Source: Mesorhizobium carmichaelinearum (lineage in GTDB: Bacteria > Pseudomonadota > Alphaproteobacteria > Rhizobiales > Rhizobiaceae). Taken from it: a stretch of DNA of 64,000 nt. Made by a program: the position numbers and the translations under genes. Under the pieces are notes generated by a model. That model did no database searches and was not told the origin of the DNA. It saw only the letters and a list, made by a program, of their open reading frames with translations. The stretch covers positions 124,001 to 188,000 of the forward strand of contig NZ_FZQR01000009.1 in assembly GCF_900199455.1 (NCBI RefSeq), in the 5' to 3' direction. Below, one piece after another: positions 44,264 through 53,030 of this stretch. Position 1 is the stretch's first letter. The number at the start of each line of letters is the position of its first letter.

Positions 44264-45310
44264 TTGCGCCGGCAAGCTTTGACCCGCGAGCGCGCTCCTT
44301 GCGAGAGCTTGCGCCACAGTTGCTTGCGGTGCATTATTCCACGTGTAGTTCCTGCGGGATTGACGCCGATTTCAACGCTGGACGAAGCGCCTGCCGTATC
44401 GCCGAAGCGTCGCCTCTTGCGCATCAGCAAGACCGTTGCGAGGGTGCTCGACTATTGCCGTGCGAATGCCTGGCCACTCTTCGTGGCCGCCTGGTTTCCC
44501 TGCTTTCTGACGACGCTCTGTCTGACGGCGCTTGCCCTCGTTCTTTTTGCCGAGGGGCAGGCGCCCGCCTGGCTTCTCTGGCTTCTATCGCGAGGCTTTG
44601 ACCCCTGGACGTGGCTTTCTCCGATTGTTGCCGCGCCGTTCTCGGCGATGGTCCTTGCATTCGTTCTCGACCGCATGGCAAACGCACCCGAGCACGGTCG
44701 TGTCGTCGTTCGGCGCGGCATTGAAAGCGTCAAACGCTTCGCTATCCCGGGCCTGCGCTTCGAGCTCGGCCCGCGGATCCTCCTGGCCGCGTTGCTTCTC
44801 GCGGCCATCCAGCTTCTTTGCGGCTTTGCGATCGACGGCGAACACAGACTGCTTGTTGCCGGCCTGTTGGCCACGCATGACCTGCCGCTCGGCCCTGAGG
44901 ACATCGCGCCTTGGGCGTCGGCGATGGGCGTCTTCAACCTGTTCGCGGGTGGTTTGGTACTTGCCTGGACGTATCTGTTCGTCGGCGATTTTCTCTGGAC
45001 GGGATCGTTCGATCCAATCGGCTGCCGGCGTGCGCTCGACGGCAATCATCTGCGCTTCGTCGCCATAATGTTCATCGTTCTCGCAATCGTTGCCATACTC
45101 AAATATGGGCTGATCCTGGCTGCAGGCTTGATCCTAATCCCTGCGGATGCCGCGTCGCCCTCCTTCTTGACCCTTATGTTGATGCATATCGCACTGGCCT
45201 GGCCGTTCGACGTCCTGCACCTCGTGCTCTCGGCCGCAACGGTCGGAACCATTCTCGGCGCGTTTCGGCCCCCAGCTGTCGCTGCAATCCGGTCGGCTGC
45301 GGCGCTGTGA
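44264..45310 (+). CDS. Polytopic membrane protein of unknown function
   Basis: A protein of up to 348 residues with about five transmembrane helices (for example LFVAAWFPCFLTTLCLTALALVLF and FVAIMFIVLAIVAILKYGLILAAGLIL). The start is unclear: TTG 44264 is the longest frame, but TTG 44360, giving a start at LTPISTLDEAPAV, would give a more typical length. Neither has a strong ribosome site. No domain was recognised. Confidence 0.65.
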   Translation: MRRQALTRERAPCESLRHSCLRCIIPRVVPAGLTPISTLDEAPAVSPKRRLLRISKTVARVLDYCRANAWPLFVAAWFPCFLTTLCLTALALVLFAEGQAPAWLLWLLSRGFDPWTWLSPIVAAPFSAMVLAFVLDRMANAPEHGRVVVRRGIESVKRFAIPGLRFELGPRILLAALLLAAIQLLCGFAIDGEHRLLVAGLLATHDLPLGPEDIAPWASAMGVFNLFAGGLVLAWTYLFVGDFLWTGSFDPIGCRRALDGNHLRFVAIMFIVLAIVAILKYGLILAAGLILIPADAASPSFLTLMLMHIALAWPFDVLHLVLSAATVGTILGAFRPPAVAAIRSAAAL

Positions 45311-45436
45311 TAGCGCCTGCCTCGGCTTGCTGGCGGCGCTGCGCTTGGCGAGGTTCTTTTGAGGTCGAGTTTGATCAATCTGCCGGCAGGGGCGCAGACA
45401 GATGAGGATGACGGCAGCCTGCTCGAAAATTTTAGT

Positions 45437-45796
45437 CTAGAACAGCCGCCCGCCGTCCGGCACCTTGCGCTCGATGGCGCCCAGCACCACGGCGCCCTCC
45501 TCGTCGGGAAAACCGAGCGTCAGCACTTCCGACATGAACGGCCCTATCTGGCGCGGCGGAAAATTGACCACAGCGAACACCTGCCGGCCGACCAGCGTTT
45601 CGGGCGTATAGTATTTGGTGATCTGCGCCGACGATTTCTTCACCCCGATGTCGGAGCCAAAATCGATCTTCAGCTTGAACGCAGGCTTGCGCGCCTCGGG
45701 AAACGGTTCGGCCTCGACGATCGTGCCGGCGCGGATGTCGACACGATCAAAATCGGCAAAACTGATCTCAGGCTTGCGCTCGCTGCTCGAACTCAT
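45437..45796 (-). CDS. csaA: tRNA-binding domain protein (CsaA-like)
   Basis: A 119-residue OB-fold protein of the tRNA-binding EMAP-II/CsaA type. DRVDIRAGTIVEAEPFPEARKPAFKLKIDFG, KKSSAQITKYYTPETLVGRQVFAVVNFPPRQIG and SEVLTLGF are the family blocks. CsaA is linked to export chaperone function and binds tRNA. The gene is followed 18 bases upstream by YbjN on the same strand, so they may be co-transcribed. Confidence 0.9.
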   Translation of the reverse strand: MSSSSERKPEISFADFDRVDIRAGTIVEAEPFPEARKPAFKLKIDFGSDIGVKKSSAQITKYYTPETLVGRQVFAVVNFPPRQIGPFMSEVLTLGFPDEEGAVVLGAIERKVPDGGRLF

Positions 45797-45814
45797 TTCG
45801 ATACTACCAAGGCT

Positions 45815-46315
45815 CTAGGCGTTGCCGTAGGTCTCGAACAGCACGCCGGCCAGCGCATCCTTGGCCGAGGTTCCCGACCAGACGACGAACTGGAAAGCCT
45901 GGAAATAGCATTCGCAGGCTTCCAGCGCCGAGGACAAGAGCACCTCGACCTGCTGGCTGGACGGCTCGACGCCGCCGGCCAAAAGCAGCGACTGGCGGAA
46001 CATGATCGCGCCTTCCTGCTCCCAGAGGTCGAAATGGCCGAACAGCATCTGCTCGTTGATCAGCGACAACAGCCGCATCACTTCCAGCGCGCGGGTCTCC
46101 GGCACCTTGATGTCGAAGGCGCAGGCCAGATGCAGCGCCTCGAAATCCTCCATCCAGGAGAAGGAGACGTGATAGTCGGTCCAGCTGCCGGCGACCGAGA
46201 TCGAGATTTCGTCATCGCCGGCCCGTTCGAAGGACCAGTCATTGTTGTGGGCCACCTGCTCGATAACATCCACCGGATGGATTTCGCGGGAGTATTCGAG
46301 TTCGAGAAGTTCCAT
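45815..46315 (-). CDS. YbjN-domain protein
   Basis: A 166-residue protein. IHPVDVIEQVAHNNDWSFERAGDDEISISVAGSWTDYHVSFSWMEDFEALHLACAFD is the YbjN pattern, a fold related to type III secretion chaperones. It ends with the ACECYFQAFQFVVWSG block typical of the alphaproteobacterial version. The role is not well defined; in enteric bacteria the family modulates stress and motility. Confidence 0.88.
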   Translation of the reverse strand: MELLELEYSREIHPVDVIEQVAHNNDWSFERAGDDEISISVAGSWTDYHVSFSWMEDFEALHLACAFDIKVPETRALEVMRLLSLINEQMLFGHFDLWEQEGAIMFRQSLLLAGGVEPSSQQVEVLLSSALEACECYFQAFQFVVWSGTSAKDALAGVLFETYGNA

Positions 46316-46653
46316 GGAATGCTTCCTGTGTTCAGGGGGAGCGCCTCACGCTCCGCGGGGCACACACGACGAACAATCTGATCTAGAACTCGGACGGCCA
46401 GGACTTTCTTCGCGCTAAAGACTACTTCTCGACGCAAAGACCCCAGACCGGACCCCACCGCCCGGCCGCATGACCCTGCTTCGAATCATGCAACAAATTC
46501 AGTCTATTGATCGGGAGTCGCGTGAACAGCCCAATTTTTCGCACTGCGGCATTCGCATGTGGAAAGGCGCTGTCACAAAGATTCATGCAATGCCGTTAAG
46601 CGATTCACGGCAAAGCGATTTTCAGGATCGCACTATGTGGAAAAGTTTAACGA
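46316..46653. other. Intergenic region, no gene seen
   Basis: This is 338 bases between two same-strand genes. A short hairpin GGAGCG/CGCTCC lies near 46346-46360. From 46490 to 46660 the composition is less GC-rich. No protein or RNA gene could be supported. Confidence 0.4.
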
Positions 46654-46956
46654 TTATTTTTTTGCGCGGGGCTTCGCCGCCGCCGCTGGTGCGGCATCAC
46701 CGGCCAGTTCGGCAAGCTTCGCTTCGAGCGCCTCGATGCGGGCGGCAAGCTTGGCATTCTCGTCCCGGGCCTTGGCGGCCATCTCGCGCGCGGCCTCGAA
46801 TTCCTCGCGCTGCACCACATCCATCGAGTTGAGGATGCGCTCCGCCTGCCCCTTGAAGGCGGTTTCCACCTCGCGGCGCACGCCCTGGGCGGCACCCGCG
46901 GCATCGGTCATCAGCTTGGCGAATTCATCGAGAATGCGGTTCGGTCCGGTCGACAT
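46654..46956 (-). CDS. ubiK: UbiK-family accessory factor (BMFP)
   Basis: A 100-residue protein. The N-terminus RILDEFAKLMTDAAGAAQGVRREVETAFKGQAERILNSMDVV matches the BMFP/UbiK family, followed by a coiled coil (about residues 55-85, ENAKLAARIEALEAKLAEL) and an alanine/lysine tail. UbiK assists assembly of the ubiquinone biosynthesis complex in proteobacteria. ATG 46956 is the family start; a longer in-frame extension lacks support. Confidence 0.85.
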   Translation of the reverse strand: MSTGPNRILDEFAKLMTDAAGAAQGVRREVETAFKGQAERILNSMDVVQREEFEAAREMAAKARDENAKLAARIEALEAKLAELAGDAAPAAAAKPRAKK

Positions 46957-47069
46957 GGCAAATCCTCGCTTGCTCGAAGTGACGTAGTGGCGCGGAGCGC
47001 CGAATGCAAGAACGTTGAGCGCTGGTGCGGCATCAAGTCGGACCACCCAAATCACTGGCAAGCTCGATC

Positions 47070-47082
47070 AATAACTATTATT
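47070..47082. promoter_or_regulatory. AT-rich palindrome before parDE
   Basis: AATAA and TTATT flank CTA, about 33 bases before the parD start, in an otherwise AT-rich leader. Plausible ParD binding site. Confidence 0.35.
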
Positions 47083-47114
47083 ATATCAAGGTGTTTTTTT
47101 GCAGGAGCGCCACC

Positions 47115-47375
47115 ATGGCCATTAGCGCAGACTTGGGCAGTCGTCTCGAGGATATCGTCAACCAGCTCGTCAGCACCGGCCGCTACAATTCGAAGAGCGA
47201 AGTGCTCCGCGAGGGCGTTCGCCTCGTTGAAGAGCGGGAGAAGCGCCTTGCCGCCCTCGACGCAGCCCTCGCAAAAAGCATTTCCGATGCCGATGGTGGC
47301 CGGGTTAAGCCCGGCGACGAAGTGCTGGACAGGCTTGAGGCCAAATACAAGGCAATGGCAGCGAAAACCAAGTGA
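47115..47375 (+). CDS. parD: ParD-type antitoxin
   Basis: An 86-residue protein. The N-terminal ribbon-helix-helix (AISADLGSRLEDIVNQLVSTGRYNSKSEVLREGVRLVEERE) is the DNA-binding ParD/CC2985 pattern. The C-terminal region binds the toxin. It is coupled to the toxin start through a GTGA overlap and has a CAGGAGCG ribosome site. Confidence 0.92.
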   Translation: MAISADLGSRLEDIVNQLVSTGRYNSKSEVLREGVRLVEEREKRLAALDAALAKSISDADGGRVKPGDEVLDRLEAKYKAMAAKTK

Positions 47376-47674
47376 AGCGGCTGGTCTTTACGGATCAGGC
47401 CGAGGCAGACCTCGAAGCCATTGGCGACTACATCGCGCTCGACAGCCCATTTCGGGCCGTCACGTTTATCCAGGAATTGCGCCGCGATTGTGTGGAGTTG
47501 CGCACCATGCCGGAGCGATATCCGTTCTTTGAGCGGCATCGATCCTCAGGCATCCGCCGGCGCGTCCATGGCAACTACCTGATTTTCTACCGCGCCAGTG
47601 CCGACACCGTGGAAATACTGCATATCCTGCATGGTGCAATGGACCTAGGGGCGATCTTGTTCCCTGACAATTGA
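47372..47674 (+). CDS. parE: ParE-type toxin
   Basis: A 100-residue RelE/ParE-fold protein. LVFTDQAEADLEAIGDYIALDSPFRAVTFIQELRRDC, ERYPFF, GIRRRVHGNYLIFYRASADTVEILHILHGAMDL are the ParE blocks. ParE toxins poison DNA gyrase. The GTG start overlaps the antitoxin stop by four bases. Confidence 0.92.
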   Translation: MKRLVFTDQAEADLEAIGDYIALDSPFRAVTFIQELRRDCVELRTMPERYPFFERHRSSGIRRRVHGNYLIFYRASADTVEILHILHGAMDLGAILFPDN

Positions 47675-47828
47675 CGGCGCGACCTTGCGTGACCAGCCAA
47701 AGTTCTTCGGTATGGTCTGCGTCGAATTCGACCGCAACCTTCTGTACGGGATGGCGCCAAGTCGCCTATTGTGGCGTTTTCCTCGCGACTTGCCTCAAGC
47801 ATGAGTCGTCTTCAATCAGGGTTACCCA

Positions 47829-48062
47829 ATGGCAACGCCCTCGCGCCGACCGACAAATCCGTACGCAGCCGCCGAGGCGGCCTTCAAGCCGGTCAAGAAG
47901 CCGGCAGCGCCCATCCGCGAACCTTCGTCCGCGCCGAATGTCCGCGAGCTTGTCCCGATCCGGATCGACCGGGCCGTGCTCGATCATTTCCAGGAAGACG
48001 GTCCCGGCTGGCAGGACAGGATCAATGACGCGTTGCGGCAGTGGGTGGCCGCCAAGGGCTGA
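47829..48062 (+). CDS. BrnA-like antitoxin without visible BrnT
   Basis: A 77-residue protein. The C-terminal half VPIRIDRAVLDHFQEDGPGWQDRINDALRQWV matches the BrnA ribbon-helix-helix antitoxin. The N-terminal half is proline/lysine-rich and disordered. No BrnT toxin gene is found in the 150 bases upstream or downstream, so it is an orphan antitoxin or a remnant of a pair. The ribosome site is weak. Confidence 0.75.
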   Translation: MATPSRRPTNPYAAAEAAFKPVKKPAAPIREPSSAPNVRELVPIRIDRAVLDHFQEDGPGWQDRINDALRQWVAAKG

Positions 48063-48194
48063 GCTCACCATTCACGGCGCGATGGCTCGCGGTGGATTCG
48101 TCGCGACACTTGACGGCGACGACGTTGCCTTGACCCTGCCAAAACCCTGCCGCATGGTCCGCGCCCGAATGCGACCGCAACCGAGAGCTCCCCG

Positions 48195-49055
48195 TTGAAC
48201 GAATATTTCCTGCTGCCGCTGGCCTCGCTGCCCTTCCCCAACATCAACCCGATCCTCATCCAGATCGGGCCGCTGGCGGTACACTGGTACGGCGTCGGCT
48301 ACATCGTCGGCATCCTGTTTGCCTGGTGGTATGCCAAGCGGCTTGCGGCCAATCCCAAGCTGTGGCCCGACGGTATCCTGCCGATGAAGCCGGAGGACCT
48401 CGACGATTTCATCGTCTGGGCGGCGATCGGCGTCGTGCTCGGCGGCCGCACCGGCTATGTGCTGTTCTACGACCTAGCGCGCTACATCGCGCACCCTCTG
48501 GACATCTTCGCCGTCTGGCAAGGCGGTATGTCGTTCCATGGCGGCCTGCTCGGCGTCATCCTCGCCATGACGCTGTTTTCCATCAAGCGCGGCATCCGCA
48601 CCTGGTCGCTGTTCGATGTCGTGGCCGCCGGCGTGCCGGTTGGGCTTGGCCTGGTGCGCGTCGCCAACTTCATCAATTCCGAGCTCTGGGGCCGGCCAAC
48701 GGATGTACCCTGGGCAATCGAATTCCCCAATGGCGGGCCGTTTACCCGCCATCCGAGCCAGCTCTACGAGGCCCTGCTCGAAGGCTTGGTGCTGTTCCTG
48801 GTCCTGCGCATCCTCACCCATTCGCGCCTCAAGCTGAAGACGCCGCGTTTCGTCGGCGGCGCTTTCATCTGCGGCTACGGCCTGTCGCGCATCTTCGTCG
48901 AGTTCTTCCGTGAACCCGACCAGCAGCTCGGCTATCTCCTCGGCACCAACTGGCTGACCATGGGCATGATCCTGTCGACGCCGATGGTGCTGGCCGGCAT
49001 CTGGGCGATGGCAACCGCCAAGCCGGTGACGCAAGGACAGCCGCAGGCGACATGA
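48195..49055 (+). CDS. lgt: Prolipoprotein diacylglyceryl transferase
   Basis: A 286-residue polytopic protein from TTG 48195. VHWYGVGYIVGILFAWWYAKRLA, GGRTGYVLFYD, WQGGMSFHGGLLGVILAM, RVANFINSELWGRPTDVPWAIEFP and HPSQLYEALLEG are the Lgt signature blocks, with the invariant His/Arg/Glu residues present. It attaches diacylglycerol to the lipobox cysteine of prolipoproteins in the inner membrane. Its stop overlaps the next ATG as ATGA. The products that need it in this window include the lipoproteins at 35278 and 52246. Confidence 0.97.
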   Translation: MNEYFLLPLASLPFPNINPILIQIGPLAVHWYGVGYIVGILFAWWYAKRLAANPKLWPDGILPMKPEDLDDFIVWAAIGVVLGGRTGYVLFYDLARYIAHPLDIFAVWQGGMSFHGGLLGVILAMTLFSIKRGIRTWSLFDVVAAGVPVGLGLVRVANFINSELWGRPTDVPWAIEFPNGGPFTRHPSQLYEALLEGLVLFLVLRILTHSRLKLKTPRFVGGAFICGYGLSRIFVEFFREPDQQLGYLLGTNWLTMGMILSTPMVLAGIWAMATAKPVTQGQPQAT

Positions 49056-50140
49056 CGCGGCTGAAGACCCGCATCGTCGACCTGATCGAGGCGCTCGGCC
49101 CCCTTCCCGTCAACGAATATATGGCGATGTGCCTGTTCGACCCCACGGACGGCTACTACACGACACGCGAGCCCTTTGGCGCAGCCGGCGACTTCGTCAC
49201 CGCGCCGGAGATCAGCCAGATGTTCGGCGAGCTCGTCGCCGTCTGGCTCTACCAGGCTTGGGCAGCGATTGGCCGGCCGATGCCGGTGACCATCGCCGAG
49301 ATCGGCCCCGGCCGCGGCACGCTGATGAAGGACATGCTGCGCACCCTGTCGCGGCTCGACCCTGATCTGGCCAATGGCGCCGCCTTCGCCATGATCGAGA
49401 CCAGCCCGCGCCTGACGGAGGTCCAGAGAGAGACGCTTGGCGCGACACTCTTCGCGGTTGGCTGGCACGAGACCATCGACACCTTGCCCCAGCAGCCGCT
49501 GCTCATCGTCGGCAACGAATTGTTCGACGCCGTGCCGGTCCGCCAGTTCGTCCGCGCCGGCACCAGCTGGCGCGAGCGCATGGTCGGCCTCGACGACGAG
49601 AACGCCCTCTGTTTCTTCGCCGGCGCCGGCTCGGTCGACCCGACGCTGCTGCCCGCCGACGCGGCTGAAGCGCCGCAAGGCGCGATCGTCGAGGTTGCGC
49701 CCGCCCGCACCGCCCTGATGGCAGCCATTGCCGAGCGCATTGCCCGAAACAGCGGCGCCGGGCTGTTCCTCGACTATGGCCATCTGCAGCCGGGTGTCGG
49801 CGACACGCTGCAGGCCTTGCGCCGGCACAGTCACGAAGATGTGCTGGCCAATCCCGGCGAGGCCGACCTCACCTCGCATGTCGATTTCGCCGCCCTTGCC
49901 GCGACCGTGCGCGCGCATGGTCTCGACGCCCATCTGTCGACGCAAGGCGATTTCCTGCTCGGCATGGGCATTCTCGAGCGCGCCGGCCGGCTTGGCGCCG
50001 ATGCCGGCCAGGCGGCCCGCGACAAGATCACCGGCGATGTCGAACGCCTCGCCGGCCCGCAAGCCATGGGCCAGTTGTTCAAGGTGCTTGCGGTCCTGCC
50101 GCGCGGTGTGACCATCCGGCCGTTTGCCACGGCGGATTGA
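49052..50140 (+). CDS. Class I SAM-dependent methyltransferase (MidA/NDUFAF7 family)
   Basis: A 362-residue protein of the DUF185/MidA family. GPLPVNEYMAMCLFDPTDGYYTTREPFGAAGDFVTAPEISQMFGE, AEIGPGRGTLMKDMLR (SAM site) and LLIVGNELFDAVPVRQF are diagnostic. In eukaryotes the family methylates an arginine of NDUFS2 in complex I; bacterial members may do the same for NuoD. It overlaps lgt by four bases, a conserved order in Rhizobiales. Confidence 0.92.
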   Translation: MTRLKTRIVDLIEALGPLPVNEYMAMCLFDPTDGYYTTREPFGAAGDFVTAPEISQMFGELVAVWLYQAWAAIGRPMPVTIAEIGPGRGTLMKDMLRTLSRLDPDLANGAAFAMIETSPRLTEVQRETLGATLFAVGWHETIDTLPQQPLLIVGNELFDAVPVRQFVRAGTSWRERMVGLDDENALCFFAGAGSVDPTLLPADAAEAPQGAIVEVAPARTALMAAIAERIARNSGAGLFLDYGHLQPGVGDTLQALRRHSHEDVLANPGEADLTSHVDFAALAATVRAHGLDAHLSTQGDFLLGMGILERAGRLGADAGQAARDKITGDVERLAGPQAMGQLFKVLAVLPRGVTIRPFATAD

Positions 50141-50256
50141 CTTTTCACCGCTGCCCCTCCCAATCTCCCGTCCGGTAAAAGAGCGGCCGAACCGCCGGCC
50201 GCTTCGCTTCCGGACTTTTTCTTGACGAAACCGCCCACACGGACAACAACGCCCGC

Positions 50257-51051
50257 ATGCTGAATCAGACCAAACCGGATCCCATTCGGTCGCCGCTGCT
50301 GGACAAGGCGCAGGCACAAGGCATCCGCCACGGCTATTTCACCCGCGCCGGCGGCGTCTCGACCGGCATCTACCAGGGCCTCAACATCGGCACCGGGTCG
50401 GATGACGACAAGGCGCTGGTGGCCGAAAACCGCGCTCGGGTCGCCGCCTGGATGGGCGTACCGACGAGCCATCTGCTGACCGCCTGGCAGATCCATTCCC
50501 CCGACGTCGTTGTCGTGAGCGAACCCTTTGCCGGCGAACGGCCCAAGGCCGATGCCATTGTCACCGACCGCCCGGGCATCGCCATCGGTGCCTCGACCGC
50601 CGACTGCGGCCCGGTGCTGTTCGCCGACGCCGGGGCGCGCGTCATCGGCGCGGCGCATGCCGGCTGGAAAGGCGCCTTTACCGGTGTGCTGGAAAACACC
50701 ATCGCCGCCATGGAAAGCCTGGGCGCCCGGCGCGACAACATCGTCGCCGTGCTCGGCCCCTCGATCGGCCCCGACAATTACGAGGTCGGGCCGGAATTCG
50801 TCGCCCGCTTCGTCGAGGCCGATGCCGAAAACATCGGCTATTTCGCGCCCTCCGCCACATCCGGCCACGCCATGTTCGACCTCAATCGCTACACGGTCGA
50901 TCGGCTTGCCAGGGCCGGCGTGACCGCCGAGGGCCTCGGCCGCTGCACCTATGCCGAGGAAGATCTGTTTTACTCCTACCGGCGCACCACGCACCGCAAG
51001 GAAGCCGATTACGGCCGGCAGGTTTCGGCCATCGTTTTGGAGAATGAATAA
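50257..51051 (+). CDS. pgeF: PgeF/YfiH family purine-nucleoside enzyme
   Basis: A 264-residue protein of the YfiH/LACC1 family. GYFTRAGGVSTGIYQGLNIG, TAWQIHSPDVVVV, STADCGPVLFAD with the metal cysteine, AHAGWKGAFTGVLENT and GPSIGPDNYEVG are the standard blocks holding the Cys and His zinc ligands. Members act as purine nucleoside phosphorylase/adenosine deaminase, and correct muropeptide errors as PgeF in E. coli. Its TAA overlaps the next ATG by one base. Confidence 0.94.
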   Translation: MLNQTKPDPIRSPLLDKAQAQGIRHGYFTRAGGVSTGIYQGLNIGTGSDDDKALVAENRARVAAWMGVPTSHLLTAWQIHSPDVVVVSEPFAGERPKADAIVTDRPGIAIGASTADCGPVLFADAGARVIGAAHAGWKGAFTGVLENTIAAMESLGARRDNIVAVLGPSIGPDNYEVGPEFVARFVEADAENIGYFAPSATSGHAMFDLNRYTVDRLARAGVTAEGLGRCTYAEEDLFYSYRRTTHRKEADYGRQVSAIVLENE

Positions 51052-52202
51052 TGGCGCTGCATTTTGAACGATCGGAATTTGACGCGCGGCGCGACCGGCT
51101 GATGATCGAGATGGCCGAGAAGAAGCTCGACGCCATCCTGCTGTTCGCGCAGGAAAGCATGTACTGGCTAACCGGCTACGACACGTTCGGCTTCTGCTTC
51201 TTCCAGTGCCTGGTGGTGAAGGCTGACGGCTCGATGGTGCTTTTGACCCGCTCGGCCGACCTGCGCCAGGCGCGCCACACCTCGATCATCGACAACATCG
51301 TGCAGTGGACCGACCGCAATGGCGCCAACCCGGCGGTCGACCTGCGCAATCTGCTCAACGACCTCAACCTGCTCGGCGCCCGCATCGGTGTCGAATATGA
51401 CACCCACGGCCTGACCGCCTATAATGGCCGCCGGCTCGACGAGCAGTTGCAGACCTTCGGCCAGATCGCCGACGCCTCCGGCATTGTCGGGCGCCTGCGC
51501 CTGTTCAAGAGCCCGGCCGAGATCGCCAAGGCCGAGAAGGCCGCGAACCTTTCCGACGACGCGCTGGACGCGGCGCTGCCGTTGATCAAGCAGGGCGGCG
51601 ACGAGGCGCTGATCCTCGCTGCCATGCAGGGCGCGGTCTTTGCCGGCGGTGGCGACTATCCTGCCAATGAGTTCATCATCGGTTCCGGCGTCGACGCGCT
51701 GCTCTGCCGCTACAAGGCCGGCCGCCGCAAGCTCACCAAGAACGACCAGTTGACGCTCGAATGGGCTGGTGTCTTCCATCACTACCACGCGCCTATGATG
51801 CGCACGGTGCTGACCGGCAAGGTGTCGAAGCGCCATCAGGAGCTGTTCGACGCCGCGCGCGCCGCCCTTCTCGCGGTGGAAAAGGCGATGACGCCGGGCA
51901 ATACATTCGGCGATGTCTTCGACGCGCACGCCCGCACCATGGAAGCGCACGGCCTGACCAAGCACCGGCTCAACGCCTGCGGCTACTCCGTCGGCGCCCG
52001 TTTCACGCCGTCCTGGATGGACATGCCGATGTTCTACCAGGGCAACCCCGAGCCGATCGCGCCGCACATGACGCTGTTCGCCCACATGATCATCATGGAT
52101 TCCGAGACCGAGACGGCAATGACGCTTGGCCGCACCTACCTGACCACCGAATCCCAGCCGAAGCCGCTGTCCCGCCATGATCTCGACTTGATCGTACAGT
52201 GA
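51051..52202 (+). CDS. M24 family peptidase homologue with altered metal site
   Basis: A 383-residue protein with a creatinase-type N-terminal domain (residues 1-150) and a pita-bread M24 domain (about 160-375). Canonical M24 enzymes have two Asp in D..GxxxxGYxSDxTRT, a His in GHGIG and two Glu. Here the first motif reads LEWAGVFHHYHAPMMRT, the histidine position is GYSVGARF, and the late motif is LFAHMIIMDSETETAM, so most ligands are replaced. It is more likely a creatinase/ectoine-hydrolase-type enzyme or an inactive homologue than an aminopeptidase P. It is translated with pgeF (one-base overlap). Confidence 0.85.
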   Translation: MALHFERSEFDARRDRLMIEMAEKKLDAILLFAQESMYWLTGYDTFGFCFFQCLVVKADGSMVLLTRSADLRQARHTSIIDNIVQWTDRNGANPAVDLRNLLNDLNLLGARIGVEYDTHGLTAYNGRRLDEQLQTFGQIADASGIVGRLRLFKSPAEIAKAEKAANLSDDALDAALPLIKQGGDEALILAAMQGAVFAGGGDYPANEFIIGSGVDALLCRYKAGRRKLTKNDQLTLEWAGVFHHYHAPMMRTVLTGKVSKRHQELFDAARAALLAVEKAMTPGNTFGDVFDAHARTMEAHGLTKHRLNACGYSVGARFTPSWMDMPMFYQGNPEPIAPHMTLFAHMIIMDSETETAMTLGRTYLTTESQPKPLSRHDLDLIVQ

Positions 52203-52245
52203 ATCCATAATGGGAGGCGTTCTTCGCCAAGGAGTTAGAAGGCAA

Positions 52246-52875
52246 ATGAGACGATCGCATGTGACGACCGTGTCATTGCTTGTGGCATTGGCTGTTGCCT
52301 CCTGCACCAACGCAAAGGACGTTCTCGAACCCTCCGCCATCACCCCGCCGGCGACTTCGGGGCCGACAGCGCCGGGCAGCACGGCGACCACCGTTCCTGC
52401 AACGTCACCCGCCGCGCCTGCCACCACCACGGCCGGAGCCGCAACCGCCACCACGCCGCTCACCTCGGCCCAAAGCGCTGCCATCCTGTCGAAGACGCGG
52501 CTGCAGATCGCGCCGATCGTCGGCGCTTCGGTGGAAGCCGCCACTCCGCTGACTGCGGAACTGCAGACGCGCGCCAAGCAGCGTGGAATTACGCTTGCCG
52601 GCAGCGCCGACCAGACCGCGACCCATGTGCTGAAGGGCTATTTCTCGGCGATTTCGGAGGGCAAGGACACCACCGTCATCTATGTCTGGGACGTCTACGA
52701 CCCCTCAGGCAACCGCCTGCACCGCATCAACGGCCAGATGAAGGCGCCTTCGGTCAATTCCGGCGCTGGCGCGGGCGCCGACAGCTGGAAGGCGGTCTCA
52801 CCCGCCACCATGCAGGCAATCGCCGACCAGACCATCGACCAGTTCGCTGCATTTCTCGGTGGCAAGGCTGGTTGA
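52246..52875 (+). CDS. Probable lipoprotein of unknown function
   Basis: A 209-residue protein with a signal peptide ending in AVASC (lipobox, Cys about residue 20), followed by a long Thr/Pro/Ala-rich linker (residues 28-75) and a compact domain with ATHVLKGYFSAISEGKDTTVIYVWDVYDPSGNRLHRINGQ. ATG 52246 is preferred over 52210 because it begins the signal and has GGAGTTAG upstream. No family was identified; it is probably tethered to the inner or outer membrane. Confidence 0.8.
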   Translation: MRRSHVTTVSLLVALAVASCTNAKDVLEPSAITPPATSGPTAPGSTATTVPATSPAAPATTTAGAATATTPLTSAQSAAILSKTRLQIAPIVGASVEAATPLTAELQTRAKQRGITLAGSADQTATHVLKGYFSAISEGKDTTVIYVWDVYDPSGNRLHRINGQMKAPSVNSGAGAGADSWKAVSPATMQAIADQTIDQFAAFLGGKAG

Positions 52876-53030
52876 GGTGTTGCCCGCCCGCGATGCCGGA
52901 CAGCTTTCTTGAGTTTAGCCGGCGGATTCCCGATCTCGGCGCTTGCAATACCGGCGCGGGCCGCTAAAAGCCCGGTTAAAAGGTACGGGAGAGTCTGTCA
53001 GGCCTTCCCATCCCCCACCAGGAACGGTGC

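Noticed and set aside
46490..46660. Possible replication or DnaA-box region
   Set aside because: A TGTGGAAAAG sequence is seen but no cluster of proper DnaA boxes.
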